This document shows, piece after piece, positions 10,201 to 17,344 of a stretch of DNA of 64,000 bases. Made by a program: the position numbers and the translations under genes. Location: NCBI GenBank assembly GCA_004322215.1, contig SCSM01000040.1:143712-207711 (forward strand). Direction: 5' to 3'. The notes under the pieces were generated by a model. The model worked only from the letters and a program-made list of their open reading frames with translations, did no database searches and was not told the DNA's origin. This DNA is from Bacteroidota bacterium (lineage in GTDB: Bacteria > Bacteroidota > Ignavibacteria > Kapaibacteriales > UBA2268). Positions within the stretch are counted from its first letter, which is position 1, and each line of letters begins with the position of its first letter.

Positions 10201-11614
10201 TAGACAAGGCGGACCATGGCAGAGAATATTCGGTGATATTTTGAACGGCAATCTCATTGTAGCTCCTGCTCCCGGACCTCAGCTTCTGACCATTTACAGT
10301 CGCGAAGCAGTTTGGGGCGAAGGCCAGTGCATTGACTGGACTAAGGGTGCAAATCTTGTATTGAAAATGCTCTTCCCACCTGTCGGCGGATTCTGGTGGA
10401 AAGATTCTCTCATGTTTGCAATCCGTTATAGCTTTACCGATTGCAATTGCTTAACCTGCGATACCGTTGTTTATTATACTATCGTTCGTAAATGGAAACA
10501 CATTCCATGGGATGATACAAATATTCATATTATCAGGGGTTCGGCTAACGGTGAAAAAGGCGAGCAAATCCAGAGCGAACAGCCGCCTCAAACAAGCTTG
10601 CTGATGGATGATGCCAACAACGGAACTCTTTGGGTAATCAGTCCCGATGACCCGGATAATGATGTTACAATTACCGGCGTGGAGGTAAATTCAGCACAGG
10701 TACTATTATCCGAAATCAAAAACGGTGCTAATAGCGGATACGTTGAAGGCACTGTCGGATTCGTCGAATCAAATATAAAGAAAGGCGACAATGTTCCGAT
10801 AGCACTGAAATTCAACAATTCCGGTTCTAATATGCAATTCATGGTTACCGTACGTTTTGCTTATAAGATTCAGGGATTCGATGAAGTTCTTTACACAGAA
10901 CCGTTACAATTCAAAGCAAGGGTTCCGGGTGCTGCATCGGATAAAATGGATATTGACAATGATACCAAGCCGGCGAATGTTGCATCTTATGCTTTATATA
11001 TCAGCAACTCAAACGGGTATAACGAAGGAATATCTTCAATCAGCATAAAGCCGCTCGGCAATCACAAGATTCTTGCAGTCGGACCTCCGTTCTCCGATAA
11101 CGGCAGAACATATCTTGTTCCGCAGGTTCTCGAAGACGGTTCCTATGTTATTAGCGTTCCGAGCCAGGCAGTGTCAGGACTCGATGCGTCGAAAACTGCA
11201 AAGCCGATTTATCTCACTCTTTCGGGTGTAGATGAATCGAATGCCGACATCGAATACATAACATTCGATAATAACAATCAGCAGATTTCGCAGGGAACTT
11301 TGACTCTCTCGAATCCGATTTCTGCAGTGAGTGACGGTGGAATCATCATAGGTTCAGTATTGAATCCCGTTTCACCGAATCCTGCAAAGAATTTCATAAC
11401 GATTTCATTCGCATTGAATGAATCGGCAAATGCAAAACTCAGCATTGTCGATTTGAAAGGTAACGAAGTTCTTAAAGTGCTGGATAATGCAAATCTTGAA
11501 CTGGGTTCATACATACGGGGAGTGGACATCAGCGGTCTGACTTCCGGTGCTTACTTCATCGTCTTGCGTACACAAAACGGTGTAGTATCAAAATCCCTTT
11601 CGATAGTAAGATAA
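7289..11614 (+). CDS. Giant secreted DUF11-type repeat protein with T9SS sorting domain
   Basis: A 1,441-aa exported protein. The N-terminus has a signal peptide (LFCLAVFLSLFGLGLNVQAQ). The body holds several DUF11/conserved-repeat modules (VTIIDNLAPGG, VRDTLPAGAILVSSTCG, VLDTLPVQLTGYSL, LTDQLDPNLEYVG), rich in cysteines. The last ~80 residues are a T9SS type A sorting domain (VSPNPAKNFITISF...SIVDLKGNEVLKVL...GLTSGAYFIVLRT). By family knowledge it crosses the outer membrane by T9SS and is released or anchored to A-LPS. A GGGGTG ribosome site at 7278-7283 supports ATG 7289 over GTG 7283. It is followed by a clear terminator, so it is probably monocistronic. Surface or adhesive function is inferred. 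Confidence 0.85.
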   Translation: MSKFLVSIKTNLFCLAVFLSLFGLGLNVQAQSWSQEATQGGFIIKKVVSDTTVCTGQPFSYTIYYTIPAGATNVTIIDNLAPGGMFLSASYNNACGTPTVVTPTLNQMGGTYSLFWASVPNGCTGSFTITEAFPNGTTCPGTVLRNNVCIQGTLNNKLYEFCTDYVNITAMAVNPWHINKYPIGVAWQGGNCPYASASDTITYQICVYKDVGTTCQLNLVNGIVRDTLPAGAILVSSTCGASQTGNVITWNVGNLSANQMYNTACCQFKVYYPSNLFPTGTPLLNQAWLSGLLGTAQPTCGSFNFASNQTCVQVGSFTKGTLYKWVYTNRQPGCAGQYVIYVCNNGTTNLSVNVLDTLPVQLTGYSLGPQWNLTGSLSGDTVSVTGTLSPGQCGYVYINFTIPANATIGSTITNCAWLTNAAGGPPQQACASFVVDAPAPTPCLWKEVCNKQSSYTPGSTFRYRLRIQNIGGMPLTNVTLTDQLDPNLEYVGNPSYYIDNNWNTPCTTTPANPWSGVIGLSYNSGTNIITATIDTVPSVCQNIFYSNCGMYGTAGVPFYFIEFDVKVRDSSALGNVPNNFKLSGGSLGTASYLSNTDYVLIVGVIGFSLDKGVKKPSDPNYGTSVSTTTGSTVDYKLKMNSSGTAQLRFVTFADLLPRDANPADNKILQLCGPRGSSGNFDVAYNAFINSSPAITQWKNPYNAGLASVNSLFPTGSPGNAFTIGCGTGGSWSTAWASSDKNLGAHFGPTAIGVTGATVEFSANVLSGSAPATGNICNTFAASGWTKHLIQSNIVTYTLAGQSESNPVCVAIDTVPTQQHCIDSVKISVKCIGKDPATGADVFSILINATSCYPATLMLNSPDGSFSPATFSLSSSPWTINPTFTHTSANNPIKIYYTLLCNGVVCRDSMMLDLPPCDHEIPEECCAKFIHKIEQPHIVWTSTGGVALGVGMTAGPAPIKKFSATIVSAQLRRQGGPWQRIFGDILNGNLIVAPAPGPQLLTIYSREAVWGEGQCIDWTKGANLVLKMLFPPVGGFWWKDSLMFAIRYSFTDCNCLTCDTVVYYTIVRKWKHIPWDDTNIHIIRGSANGEKGEQIQSEQPPQTSLLMDDANNGTLWVISPDDPDNDVTITGVEVNSAQVLLSEIKNGANSGYVEGTVGFVESNIKKGDNVPIALKFNNSGSNMQFMVTVRFAYKIQGFDEVLYTEPLQFKARVPGAASDKMDIDNDTKPANVASYALYISNSNGYNEGISSISIKPLGNHKILAVGPPFSDNGRTYLVPQVLEDGSYVISVPSQAVSGLDASKTAKPIYLTLSGVDESNADIEYITFDNNNQQISQGTLTLSNPISAVSDGGIIIGSVLNPVSPNPAKNFITISFALNESANAKLSIVDLKGNEVLKVLDNANLELGSYIRGVDISGLTSGAYFIVLRTQNGVVSKSLSIVR

Positions 11615-11640
11615 TTATCTGAAGAGATAGTATAAAATAG

Positions 11641-11678
11641 AAACCGTCCCGATGTGAAAATCGGGGCGGTTTTTTTTT
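11641..11678 (+). terminator. Rho-independent terminator
   Basis: AAACCGTCCCGA pairs with TCGGGGCGGTTT (12-bp stem, one G-U) and runs into a T tract. It sits 27 nt after the stop of the DUF11-type protein. Confidence 0.9.
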
Positions 11679-11773
11679 GGAAAATTATAAAATTGAGAAT
11701 GAATTATACTTACTGTTATTAATCATAATTTATAATTATATTCGTATCTGTAACTTTATAATATTAATTCTTT

Positions 11774-12097
11774 ATGGTTGACGAAAAAATAAATAGAATC
11801 ATCGAAGAACTAATCGGGGAATTGAAATCGAAATATTCCGATTTCAGGGGAATCTATTTATTCGGCTTACACGCACGCGGCGAAGCAAACGAGGATTCCG
11901 ACATTGACCTTGCAATAATTTTCGACAGGGAAATAGACTGGAGATTTAAGGATGCAGTTCGTGATATTATCATTGAGAAGGAAATTGAATACAGTGTTAT
12001 TATTGATTCACATATCTTTAATTCTAATGATATAATCAAACCAAAAGAGTTAATAATTGATGAGATAAATACAAAAGGCATTTTATATGGATGCTGA
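11774..12097 (+). CDS. MNT-domain nucleotidyltransferase antitoxin with altered GS motif
   Basis: A 107-aa minimal nucleotidyltransferase of the MNT/HEPN toxin-antitoxin class. In this class the MNT protein AMPylates the HEPN toxin using the motif GSX10DXD. Here the motif reads FGLHARGEANEDSDID: Asp43 and Asp45 are kept but the conserved Ser is Leu32 (codon TTA 11867-11869; one change from TCA). The fold should remain but catalysis is probably lost. It overlaps the next gene by 11 nt, the usual pair layout. The partner HEPN frame has two stops, so the whole locus looks like a relict. Confidence 0.8.
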   Translation: MVDEKINRIIEELIGELKSKYSDFRGIYLFGLHARGEANEDSDIDLAIIFDREIDWRFKDAVRDIIIEKEIEYSVIIDSHIFNSNDIIKPKELIIDEINTKGILYGC

Positions 12098-12482
12098 ACA
12101 AAGAAAGATTATAGTTAACCGAAGAATTGAGAAATCCAAATAAACTATTGATGAAGCAAAACTTGCATTTGAACATAATCAATACAGAAGTACATTAAAC
12201 AGAATTTATTATGCAAACTTCTATATTGTATCAGCTCTTGCAGCAAAACATAATTTTGCTACATCTAAACACCAGCAATTAATGGGATGGTTTAATAAGG
12301 AATTTGTTAATCCTGGAAAAGTAAATCATAAATTATGGGACATTTATTCGCAATCTTATAAAAACCGACAGGAAAGCGACTATCTTGATTTTGTTGAATA
12401 TTCAAAAGAAGAAATAGAACAAAGCTATTCCGGTATGCTTTAATTTGTCAAAGAAATTGAAAAATTAATAAAAGATGATTAA
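12087..12482 (+). pseudogene. UPF0332-type HEPN toxin with two in-frame stops
   Basis: The frame from ATG 12087 to TAA 12480-12482 (132 codons) translates as a UPF0332/HEPN protein: IDEAKLAFEHNQYRSTLNRIYYANFY, SKHQQLMGWFNKEFV and YKNRQESDYLDF. TAA stops interrupt it at codon 19 (12141-12143) and codon 119 (12441-12443). The frame itself is preserved throughout, so inactivation looks recent. HEPN toxins are RNases controlled by the MNT partner, which here also lacks its catalytic Ser. A re-initiated product from within the gene is possible but has no good ribosome site that I can see. Confidence 0.8.
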
Positions 12483-12643
12483 AATACTTAATAATGCTAT
12501 TGATAATTCACGGATTACTCTCTGTTTTATCGCCTTATTGTAAAATTATATTTAGATTGAATTTTAAATAAATCAACTTAAATAAATTAAAAATAAATCA
12601 ACAAATCCAATTGTTAATTTTGAATTGTTAATTATTAATTATT

Positions 12644-12820
12644 CTAATACACTCTCAGCTTCTTGTCGGCTATGTTCTTCAGCTTAAGCTGGGATTCCAT
12701 GCTATGATAATGCCTCATCCAGTTCACCTCGAACACCCTGTCAGGATGGCTGTGGTTGTGGATTAGCTGCCTGTACAACCTTATTTTAAGGTTCATGTAT
12801 GTTGATATATATTTATTCAT
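12644..12820 (-). CDS. Small basic hypothetical protein
   Basis: A 58-codon minus-strand frame starting at ATG 12820 (MNKYISTYMNLKIRLYRQ...) and ending TAG. It is rich in His, Arg and Lys (RQLIHNHSHPDRVFEVNWMRHYHSM) and ends ADKKLRVY. The stretch is visibly richer in G and C than the AT-rich DNA on either side, which supports coding. AAAGAG upstream is a weak ribosome site. I do not recognise the family. The basic, helical composition would fit a nucleic-acid-binding peptide, but that is a guess; it could also be a gene fragment. Confidence 0.45.
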   Translation of the reverse strand: MNKYISTYMNLKIRLYRQLIHNHSHPDRVFEVNWMRHYHSMESQLKLKNIADKKLRVY

Positions 12821-13019
12821 ATTTTTCTCTTTTGTTAACACTCTTTCTATAATAGACACAAAAAACCGAAAAAGGTTTCAACTTTTTTTAAATTTTTTTT
12901 TATTTGAACTAATCCTCTTAAAAATAATGAATAAATTTTGAGACCTTTTTACTCTTCATGTGTCATTACAATATATTCTGAACAAATTATTAAAAAGTTT
13001 ATTCATAAGGAGTGTCGTT

Positions 13020-15020
13020 ATGAAGAAAATAATACTTTTTTTATTGTTAACCTTAACTCAAATTTCCTTTTCCCAATGGGAACCCTGTAATAATGGATTT
13101 GACACTGAATACATTAATTGTTTTGCCAAAAGAGATAATGTTATTTATGTAGGAACCGGTGGTGGAGTCTTTTTATCTACGGATAACGGTAATAACTGGA
13201 TTGAAAAGAATAATGGATTGACTGATACAAATGTTAACATACGTTCTTTAGGAATAATAGACAATACTATTTTTGCAGGCACTGAATATGATGGTACCTT
13301 TATTTCCTCAAATAATGGAAGTACCTGGAATCATAATTATATATGTTCTAAAAATACTTTAGTAAGTTCATTTGCAAAAATTGGTAATAATATTTTAGCT
13401 GGAACCTTGGGAGAAGGAATCTTTTTATCTACTGATTATGGTTATAGCTGGACCCAGAATTATAATGGTTTAACAAGTTATAATGTATTTACATTCGCCA
13501 TAAAAGGTAATAATATATTTGCTGCAACTGAAGGAGGAATCTTTTTATCTACAGATTATGGTAACACTTGGATCGAAAAAAATAATGGATTAAATTATGT
13601 ATATATTGAATCTTTAATTATAATAGGTAATAATATTTTTGCTGGAACTTATGGAGGTGTCTATTTATCTACAGATGACGGTAATACTTGGATCGAAAAA
13701 AATAATGGATTAAGCAGTTTTCATGTCTATTCATTTGCTTCAAATAATAATTATATTTTTATAGTTACAGAATATGATGGAATATATTTATCAACTGATG
13801 AAGGCAATAATTGGACTCAAAAAAATAATAGTTTAACAAACCATGCTGTATATTCATTAGCTTCAATCGGCAATAATATTTTTGCAGGTACCTCCAATGG
13901 AGTATATTTATCCTCAGATAACGGTGATACCTGGATTCAAAAGAATAATGGATTAATTAAAACTTATGTAAATTCATTAGCCATAATTAGCAATATAATA
14001 CTTGCGGGTTCTGAAGCAGGAGGAATATATATATCAACAGATAATGGGGATAACTGGATTGAAAAAAATAATTTTTTAAAATATATTGCTGTATATACAT
14101 TAACCATATTCGGTAATAATATTTTTGCAGGTACCTCTGAAGGAGTTTCTTTATCAACAGATAAAGGCAATAATTGGATTACAAAAAATAATGGTTTATC
14201 AAATTATCATGTATATTCATTAGCCAAAGGTGGAAATATTATTTTTGCAGGTACTAATAACGGAGTTATTTTATCAACAGATGATGGCAAAACTTGGTTT
14301 GGAAATAAAAATGAATTAACTTACAAATCTGTATCTTCAATAACAACCGTCAATAATAATATATTCGCAGGAGCTTGGGGATGGGGAATCTTTTTATCTA
14401 CAGATAATGGTGTTAGCTGGATTCAAAAGAATAATGGATTAAATTTTAAAGATGTGTACTCATTAGCTGTAAACGGTAATAATATTTTTGCTGGCACTTA
14501 TGGAGGATTCTATATATCATCTGATTATGGCAATAATTGGATTGAAAAGTTTAATTCATGGGTAGAGACTTTGATAATAATTGGTAATAATATCTTTGCC
14601 GGAACTTATGGTGGAGTCAACTTATCTACAGATAACGGCTATAGTTGGCTTACAAAAAATAATGGATTATATCAAAGTGAAATTCTTTCATTCGCAATAA
14701 GCGGTAATAATATTTTTGCAGGTACCGGAAGAGGTGTCTTCCGTGCTAAACTCTCAGATTTAGGTATTACTGATGTGAAAGAAGAATCATCACAATATAA
14801 TTCACTTCAAATATTTCCCAATCCCTCCTCCGATTTCATTTTAATAAAATCTGATGATGAAGCAATCAATCAAAAAATAAAAATAAATGACATACTCGGA
14901 AACACAGTATGGCAGGGCATAATGAATGGGGAATCAATGCGGATTGATGTTACCGCTTTTCCCGGTGGAGTGTATTATGTGAATGTGGGCGGTGTAGTTG
15001 AAATGTTTGTTAGGAATTAA
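13020..15020 (+). CDS. Secreted BNR/Asp-box repeat protein with T9SS sorting domain
   Basis: A 667-aa protein with signal peptide (MKKIILFLLLTLTQISFSQ). It has more than a dozen tandem ~39-residue repeats of the form IFAGT..GG(V/I)(F/Y)LSTDNG(N)NWI(E)KNNGL; the S-x-D-x-G-x-x-W core is the Asp-box/BNR turn seen in beta-propeller sialidase-like and Ycf48-like folds. The C-terminus is a T9SS type A sorting domain (IFPNPSSDFILIKS...GGVYYVNVGG). AAGGAG just upstream supports ATG 13020 over the earlier 12960 codon. Catalytic sialidase residues were not identified, so a surface propeller of unknown ligand is the safer call. Its tag DNA is almost identical to that of the next gene. Confidence 0.85.
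   Translation: MKKIILFLLLTLTQISFSQWEPCNNGFDTEYINCFAKRDNVIYVGTGGGVFLSTDNGNNWIEKNNGLTDTNVNIRSLGIIDNTIFAGTEYDGTFISSNNGSTWNHNYICSKNTLVSSFAKIGNNILAGTLGEGIFLSTDYGYSWTQNYNGLTSYNVFTFAIKGNNIFAATEGGIFLSTDYGNTWIEKNNGLNYVYIESLIIIGNNIFAGTYGGVYLSTDDGNTWIEKNNGLSSFHVYSFASNNNYIFIVTEYDGIYLSTDEGNNWTQKNNSLTNHAVYSLASIGNNIFAGTSNGVYLSSDNGDTWIQKNNGLIKTYVNSLAIISNIILAGSEAGGIYISTDNGDNWIEKNNFLKYIAVYTLTIFGNNIFAGTSEGVSLSTDKGNNWITKNNGLSNYHVYSLAKGGNIIFAGTNNGVILSTDDGKTWFGNKNELTYKSVSSITTVNNNIFAGAWGWGIFLSTDNGVSWIQKNNGLNFKDVYSLAVNGNNIFAGTYGGFYISSDYGNNWIEKFNSWVETLIIIGNNIFAGTYGGVNLSTDNGYSWLTKNNGLYQSEILSFAISGNNIFAGTGRGVFRAKLSDLGITDVKEESSQYNSLQIFPNPSSDFILIKSDDEAINQKIKINDILGNTVWQGIMNGESMRIDVTAFPGGVYYVNVGGVVEMFVRN
14817..14948 (+). 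repeat. Near-identical T9SS-tag DNA block, copy 1
   Basis: This 132-bp block matches 15731-15862 at all but two positions, while the sequence before and after it is clearly divergent. It encodes PNPSSDFILIKSDDEAINQK through NGESMRID of the sorting domain. Confidence 0.9.
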
Positions 15021-15075
15021 TTATTATTAAAATTGAAAATTCATTTTTATTAAAATTTTGAATTATTAATTGTGA

Positions 15076-15109
15076 ATTGTTAATTATTCCTGTAACTTTT
15101 ATATATTTG
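15076..15109 (+). promoter_or_regulatory. Bacteroidota-type promoter
   Basis: TATATTTG at 15102-15109 fits the -7 element TAnnTTTG. ATTG at 15076-15079, 22 nt upstream, is a partial -33 element. It precedes the second BNR-like gene by a leader of about 30 nt. Confidence 0.4.
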
Positions 15110-15145
15110 AAATATTCGTAAAAATAAATAAATAGGAGAATAAAT

Positions 15146-15934
15146 ATGAAAAAGTTAGTTCTGATATTATTCTTTGTTATTATACAAACTAGCTTTGCCC
15201 AGTGGGAACTTTGTAATAATGGATTACAAGGTAATGAAATTTCATACTCTAATGTCGAAGGCAATATAACTTATACAGATAAGACCGGGGGTGAAATTAT
15301 AACAACAGACAATGGAGATTACTGGTTTACGAAAAATATTAGAATATCAAATTTGCGTGTTCTCTCATTAGCAATGAATGGAAATAATATTTTTACCGGC
15401 ACAGAATATGAGCAGGTATTCCTATCTTCTAACAATGGAGTTGAGTGGAAATATATGGGATTGAAAAACTCTACCGCAATTGCATTTATGATAATAATAG
15501 GAAATAATATTTTTTTAGGTGGTCAAGGAGTTTATTTATCCACTGACAATGGAAATAACTGGACTGAAAAAAATTCAGGATTAATATATCTATGTGAACC
15601 AAGTTTAATAATAAATGGTGATTATATTTATGCCGGAACTAATAATGGAAGGGTATTCAGAGCAAAACTGAGCGACCTTGGGATTACTGATGTAAAAGAT
15701 ACTTACCGAAGAACTGAATATACAATCTATCCCAATCCCTCCTCCGATTTCATTTTAATAAAATCTGATGATGAAGCAATCAATCAAAAAATAAAAATAA
15801 ACGACATACTCGGAAACACAGTATGGCAGGGCATTATGAATGGGGAATCAATGCGGATTGATATATCAACATTTCCCGGTGGAGTGTATTATGTGTATGT
15901 AAATGGCATTACAAAAATGTTTGTGAAGAATTGA
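15146..15934 (+). CDS. Short BNR/Asp-box T9SS protein, paralogue of upstream gene
   Basis: A 262-aa exported protein with signal peptide (KKLVLILFFVIIQTSFAQW), three or four Asp-box-like repeats (FLSSNNGVEWKYMG, YLSTDNGNNWTEKNSGL, IYAGTNNG) and the same C-terminal T9SS tag as its neighbour. It is far shorter than the 667-aa paralogue, so it may be a contracted tandem copy. Ribosome site AGGAG is at 15134-15138. An independent promoter-like motif lies upstream. The role is probably the same kind of surface propeller or binding module; three to four repeats are too few for a closed propeller on their own. Confidence 0.8.
   Translation: MKKLVLILFFVIIQTSFAQWELCNNGLQGNEISYSNVEGNITYTDKTGGEIITTDNGDYWFTKNIRISNLRVLSLAMNGNNIFTGTEYEQVFLSSNNGVEWKYMGLKNSTAIAFMIIIGNNIFLGGQGVYLSTDNGNNWTEKNSGLIYLCEPSLIINGDYIYAGTNNGRVFRAKLSDLGITDVKDTYRRTEYTIYPNPSSDFILIKSDDEAINQKIKINDILGNTVWQGIMNGESMRIDISTFPGGVYYVYVNGITKMFVKN
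15731..15862 (+). repeat. Near-identical T9SS-tag DNA block, copy 2
   Basis: Matches 14817-14948 at 130 of 132 positions (T/C and A/T differences), in the same codon frame. See the paired entry. Confidence 0.9.
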
Positions 15935-15946
15935 TAAAAGAAAAAA

Positions 15947-16135
15947 TTATCTTATTGGTGGTATTCCTAAATCTTTGCAAATCTTAATACAGAGATTATT
16001 ACTTATTTCAACATGACGGGGAACTGAACTTCTTCTATTTTGTTCAGGATTAAACCACCAGGAATGTCTGCTGCCTTCTCTTAATTGATAGCAACCATAC
16101 GAATTAAGATATTTCAGTAATTCATTTCGTTTCAT
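15947..16135 (-). CDS. hicA: HicA-family mRNA interferase toxin
   Basis: A 62-aa double-stranded-RNA-binding-fold toxin. MKRNELLKYLNSYGCYQLREGSRHSWWFNP...SSVPRHVEISNNLCIKICKDLGI matches HicA/YcfA, including the catalytic His in GSRHSWW and the PRH-x-E/I-x(5)-I-x-K-D-L tail. It overlaps the upstream HicB gene by 4 nt, so the antitoxin is translated first. HicA cleaves mRNA and tmRNA unless bound by HicB. Unlike three other toxin genes in this window, it is intact. Confidence 0.9.
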   Translation of the reverse strand: MKRNELLKYLNSYGCYQLREGSRHSWWFNPEQNRRSSVPRHVEISNNLCIKICKDLGIPPIR

Positions 16136-16344
16136 ACAAGGATTTTCTCTTCCCTGAAATGGCTTCCTGCGGCTGATATAGCATCATTTTTATTAAATTC
16201 TATTGCCTCTGAAAGAGTGATCCTTAAGGTATCAATTAATTCTTCAAAAGTGTTTTCCTGACAGTTTACACCGGGAACTTCCTGAATCCATCCAATCCAG
16301 CAATTGCCTTCATCTTTAATTACAGCAGTATATGTGTTGTTCAT
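16132..16344 (-). CDS. hicB: HicB-family antitoxin
   Basis: A 70-aa protein with the partial-RNase-H fold of HicB: YTAVIKDEGNCWIGWIQEVPGVNCQENTFEELIDTLRITLSEAIEF. It lacks the C-terminal DNA-binding domain of longer HicB proteins, so autoregulation by itself is doubtful. It lies directly upstream of, and overlaps, hicA, forming a two-gene operon that runs against its neighbours. Confidence 0.85.
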   Translation of the reverse strand: MNNTYTAVIKDEGNCWIGWIQEVPGVNCQENTFEELIDTLRITLSEAIEFNKNDAISAAGSHFREEKILV

Positions 16345-16453
16345 TTCAGAACCTTATAAATAATTTAACAATTATATATAACGTTATAAATAAATATTGA
16401 TTGCTTTTCAAATTAATTACTTTTTATGATTTAAACAATTATTACATAACAAG

Positions 16454-16582
16454 TTCCTCGGAAAAGCAGTCTGGCGTGGAATTATTGAAATCGAAACGAT
16501 GCAGATTGATATATCATCATTTCCCGGTGGTGTGTATTATTCAAGGATTGGAAATGAAACGAAAATGTTCGTGAGGAATTAA
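16454..16582 (+). pseudogene. Remnant of a third T9SS C-terminal sorting domain
   Basis: The frame ending TAA 16580-16582 reads FLGKAVWRGIIEIETM, then QIDISSFPGGVYYSRIGN and KMFVRN, clearly the last 42 residues of a sorting domain like those of the two BNR-repeat genes upstream. There is no start or body: the sequence before 16454 is unrelated AT-rich DNA. This is the broken end of a third tandem paralogue, now separated from the others by hicAB. Confidence 0.8.
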
Positions 16583-16938
16583 TTGAATATAATAAATAAT
16601 TACACCTAATATTTATGTAATAATTTGTTCATCATTTCGACATACCTAATTGAATTGTATTGATATATACTTCTTGAATGAGGAACAGAAAATCAAATAG
16701 ATTGTTCGATTACGATTATTCCAATGAAGGTCTGTATTATGTTACTTTATGTACTAAAGAAAGAATTGAATGGTTTGGAAAAATTAATAATTACAAAATC
16801 TTGCTGGATGATTATGGTGTTATTGTAAAAAATTTTTGGGAAGACATACCCAAACATTATAATAATGTATTAATTGATGAATATGTTATTATACCAAATC
16901 ATATTCACGGAATAATTATCATCAACAAAAACAATGTA

Positions 16939-16961
16939 GGGACAGAACATTGTTCTGTCCC
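16939..16961. repeat. REP-like palindrome inside the RAYT gene
   Basis: A perfect 23-bp palindrome: GGGACAGAACA, one T, TGTTCTGTCCC. It is in frame in the transposase gene and encodes part of VGTEHCSVP. Confidence 0.9.
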
Positions 16962-16990
16962 AAATAACCATAATAACCATCAAAAGGCAA

Positions 16991-17012
16991 GGACAGAAAA
17001 ATGTTCTATCCC
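16991..17012. repeat. Degenerate REP-like palindrome inside the RAYT gene
   Basis: GGACAGAAAAATGTTCTATCCC is a decayed copy of the same palindrome, in frame as RTEKCSIP, directly before the A8 run where the frame breaks. Confidence 0.8.
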
Positions 17013-17242
17013 TACAAAAAAAACATACATTATGGTTTATTATCAAAAATTATAAAATCTTACAAAGAGGCATGTGTTAAATACGTAAGACAAAAATTTA
17101 ATGATTATGAATTTGGTTGGCAACGTTCATTTTATGACCATATTATCAGAAATGAAAAATCATTACAAAACATTAGGGATTACATTAACGATAATCCAAT
17201 TAAATGGGAATTGGATGAATATAACCGTGTAATAAAATTGTA

Positions 17243-17264
17243 GGGACAGAACATTGTTCTGTCC
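17243..17264. repeat. REP-like palindrome at the RAYT stop codon
   Basis: Starts at the last base of the transposase TAG stop. Same palindrome with the final C missing. Confidence 0.9.
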
Positions 17265-17293
17265 AAAACTACAAAATTAATAATGAATGGATC

Positions 17294-17316
17294 GGGACAG
17301 AACATTGTTCTGTCCC
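17294..17316. repeat. REP-like palindrome in the mnmG leader
   Basis: A perfect copy of the 23-bp palindrome, 28 nt upstream of the mnmG ATG. Transcribed, it would form an 11-bp hairpin just before the ribosome site region. Confidence 0.9.
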
Positions 17317-17344
17317 TACAGGAAAAAATAAATTGTTAAATACA

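Larger units (their letters stand above)
16678..17243 (+). pseudogene. REP-associated tyrosine transposase (RAYT), frameshifted
   Basis: Two overlapping frames (16678-17055 and 17001-17243) together make one Y1/IS200-like RAYT protein. The first part has SNEGLYYVTLCTKERIEWFG and the HUH pair in PNHIHGIIII. The second has the catalytic Tyr in RSFYDHIIRN and the tail SLQNIRDYINDNPIKWELDE. The frame changes in an A8 run (17016-17023). Between the HUH motif and the Tyr helix the gene contains its own palindrome, translated as GTEHCSVP. Either the protein is dead, the A-run slips, or the assembly has one base wrong. RAYTs mobilise REP palindromes, and matching palindromes flank it here. Confidence 0.85.

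Noticed and set aside
13080..14750. CRISPR-like regular repeats
   Set aside because: The period (~117 bp) is codon-based and encodes Asp-box repeats in one long frame.
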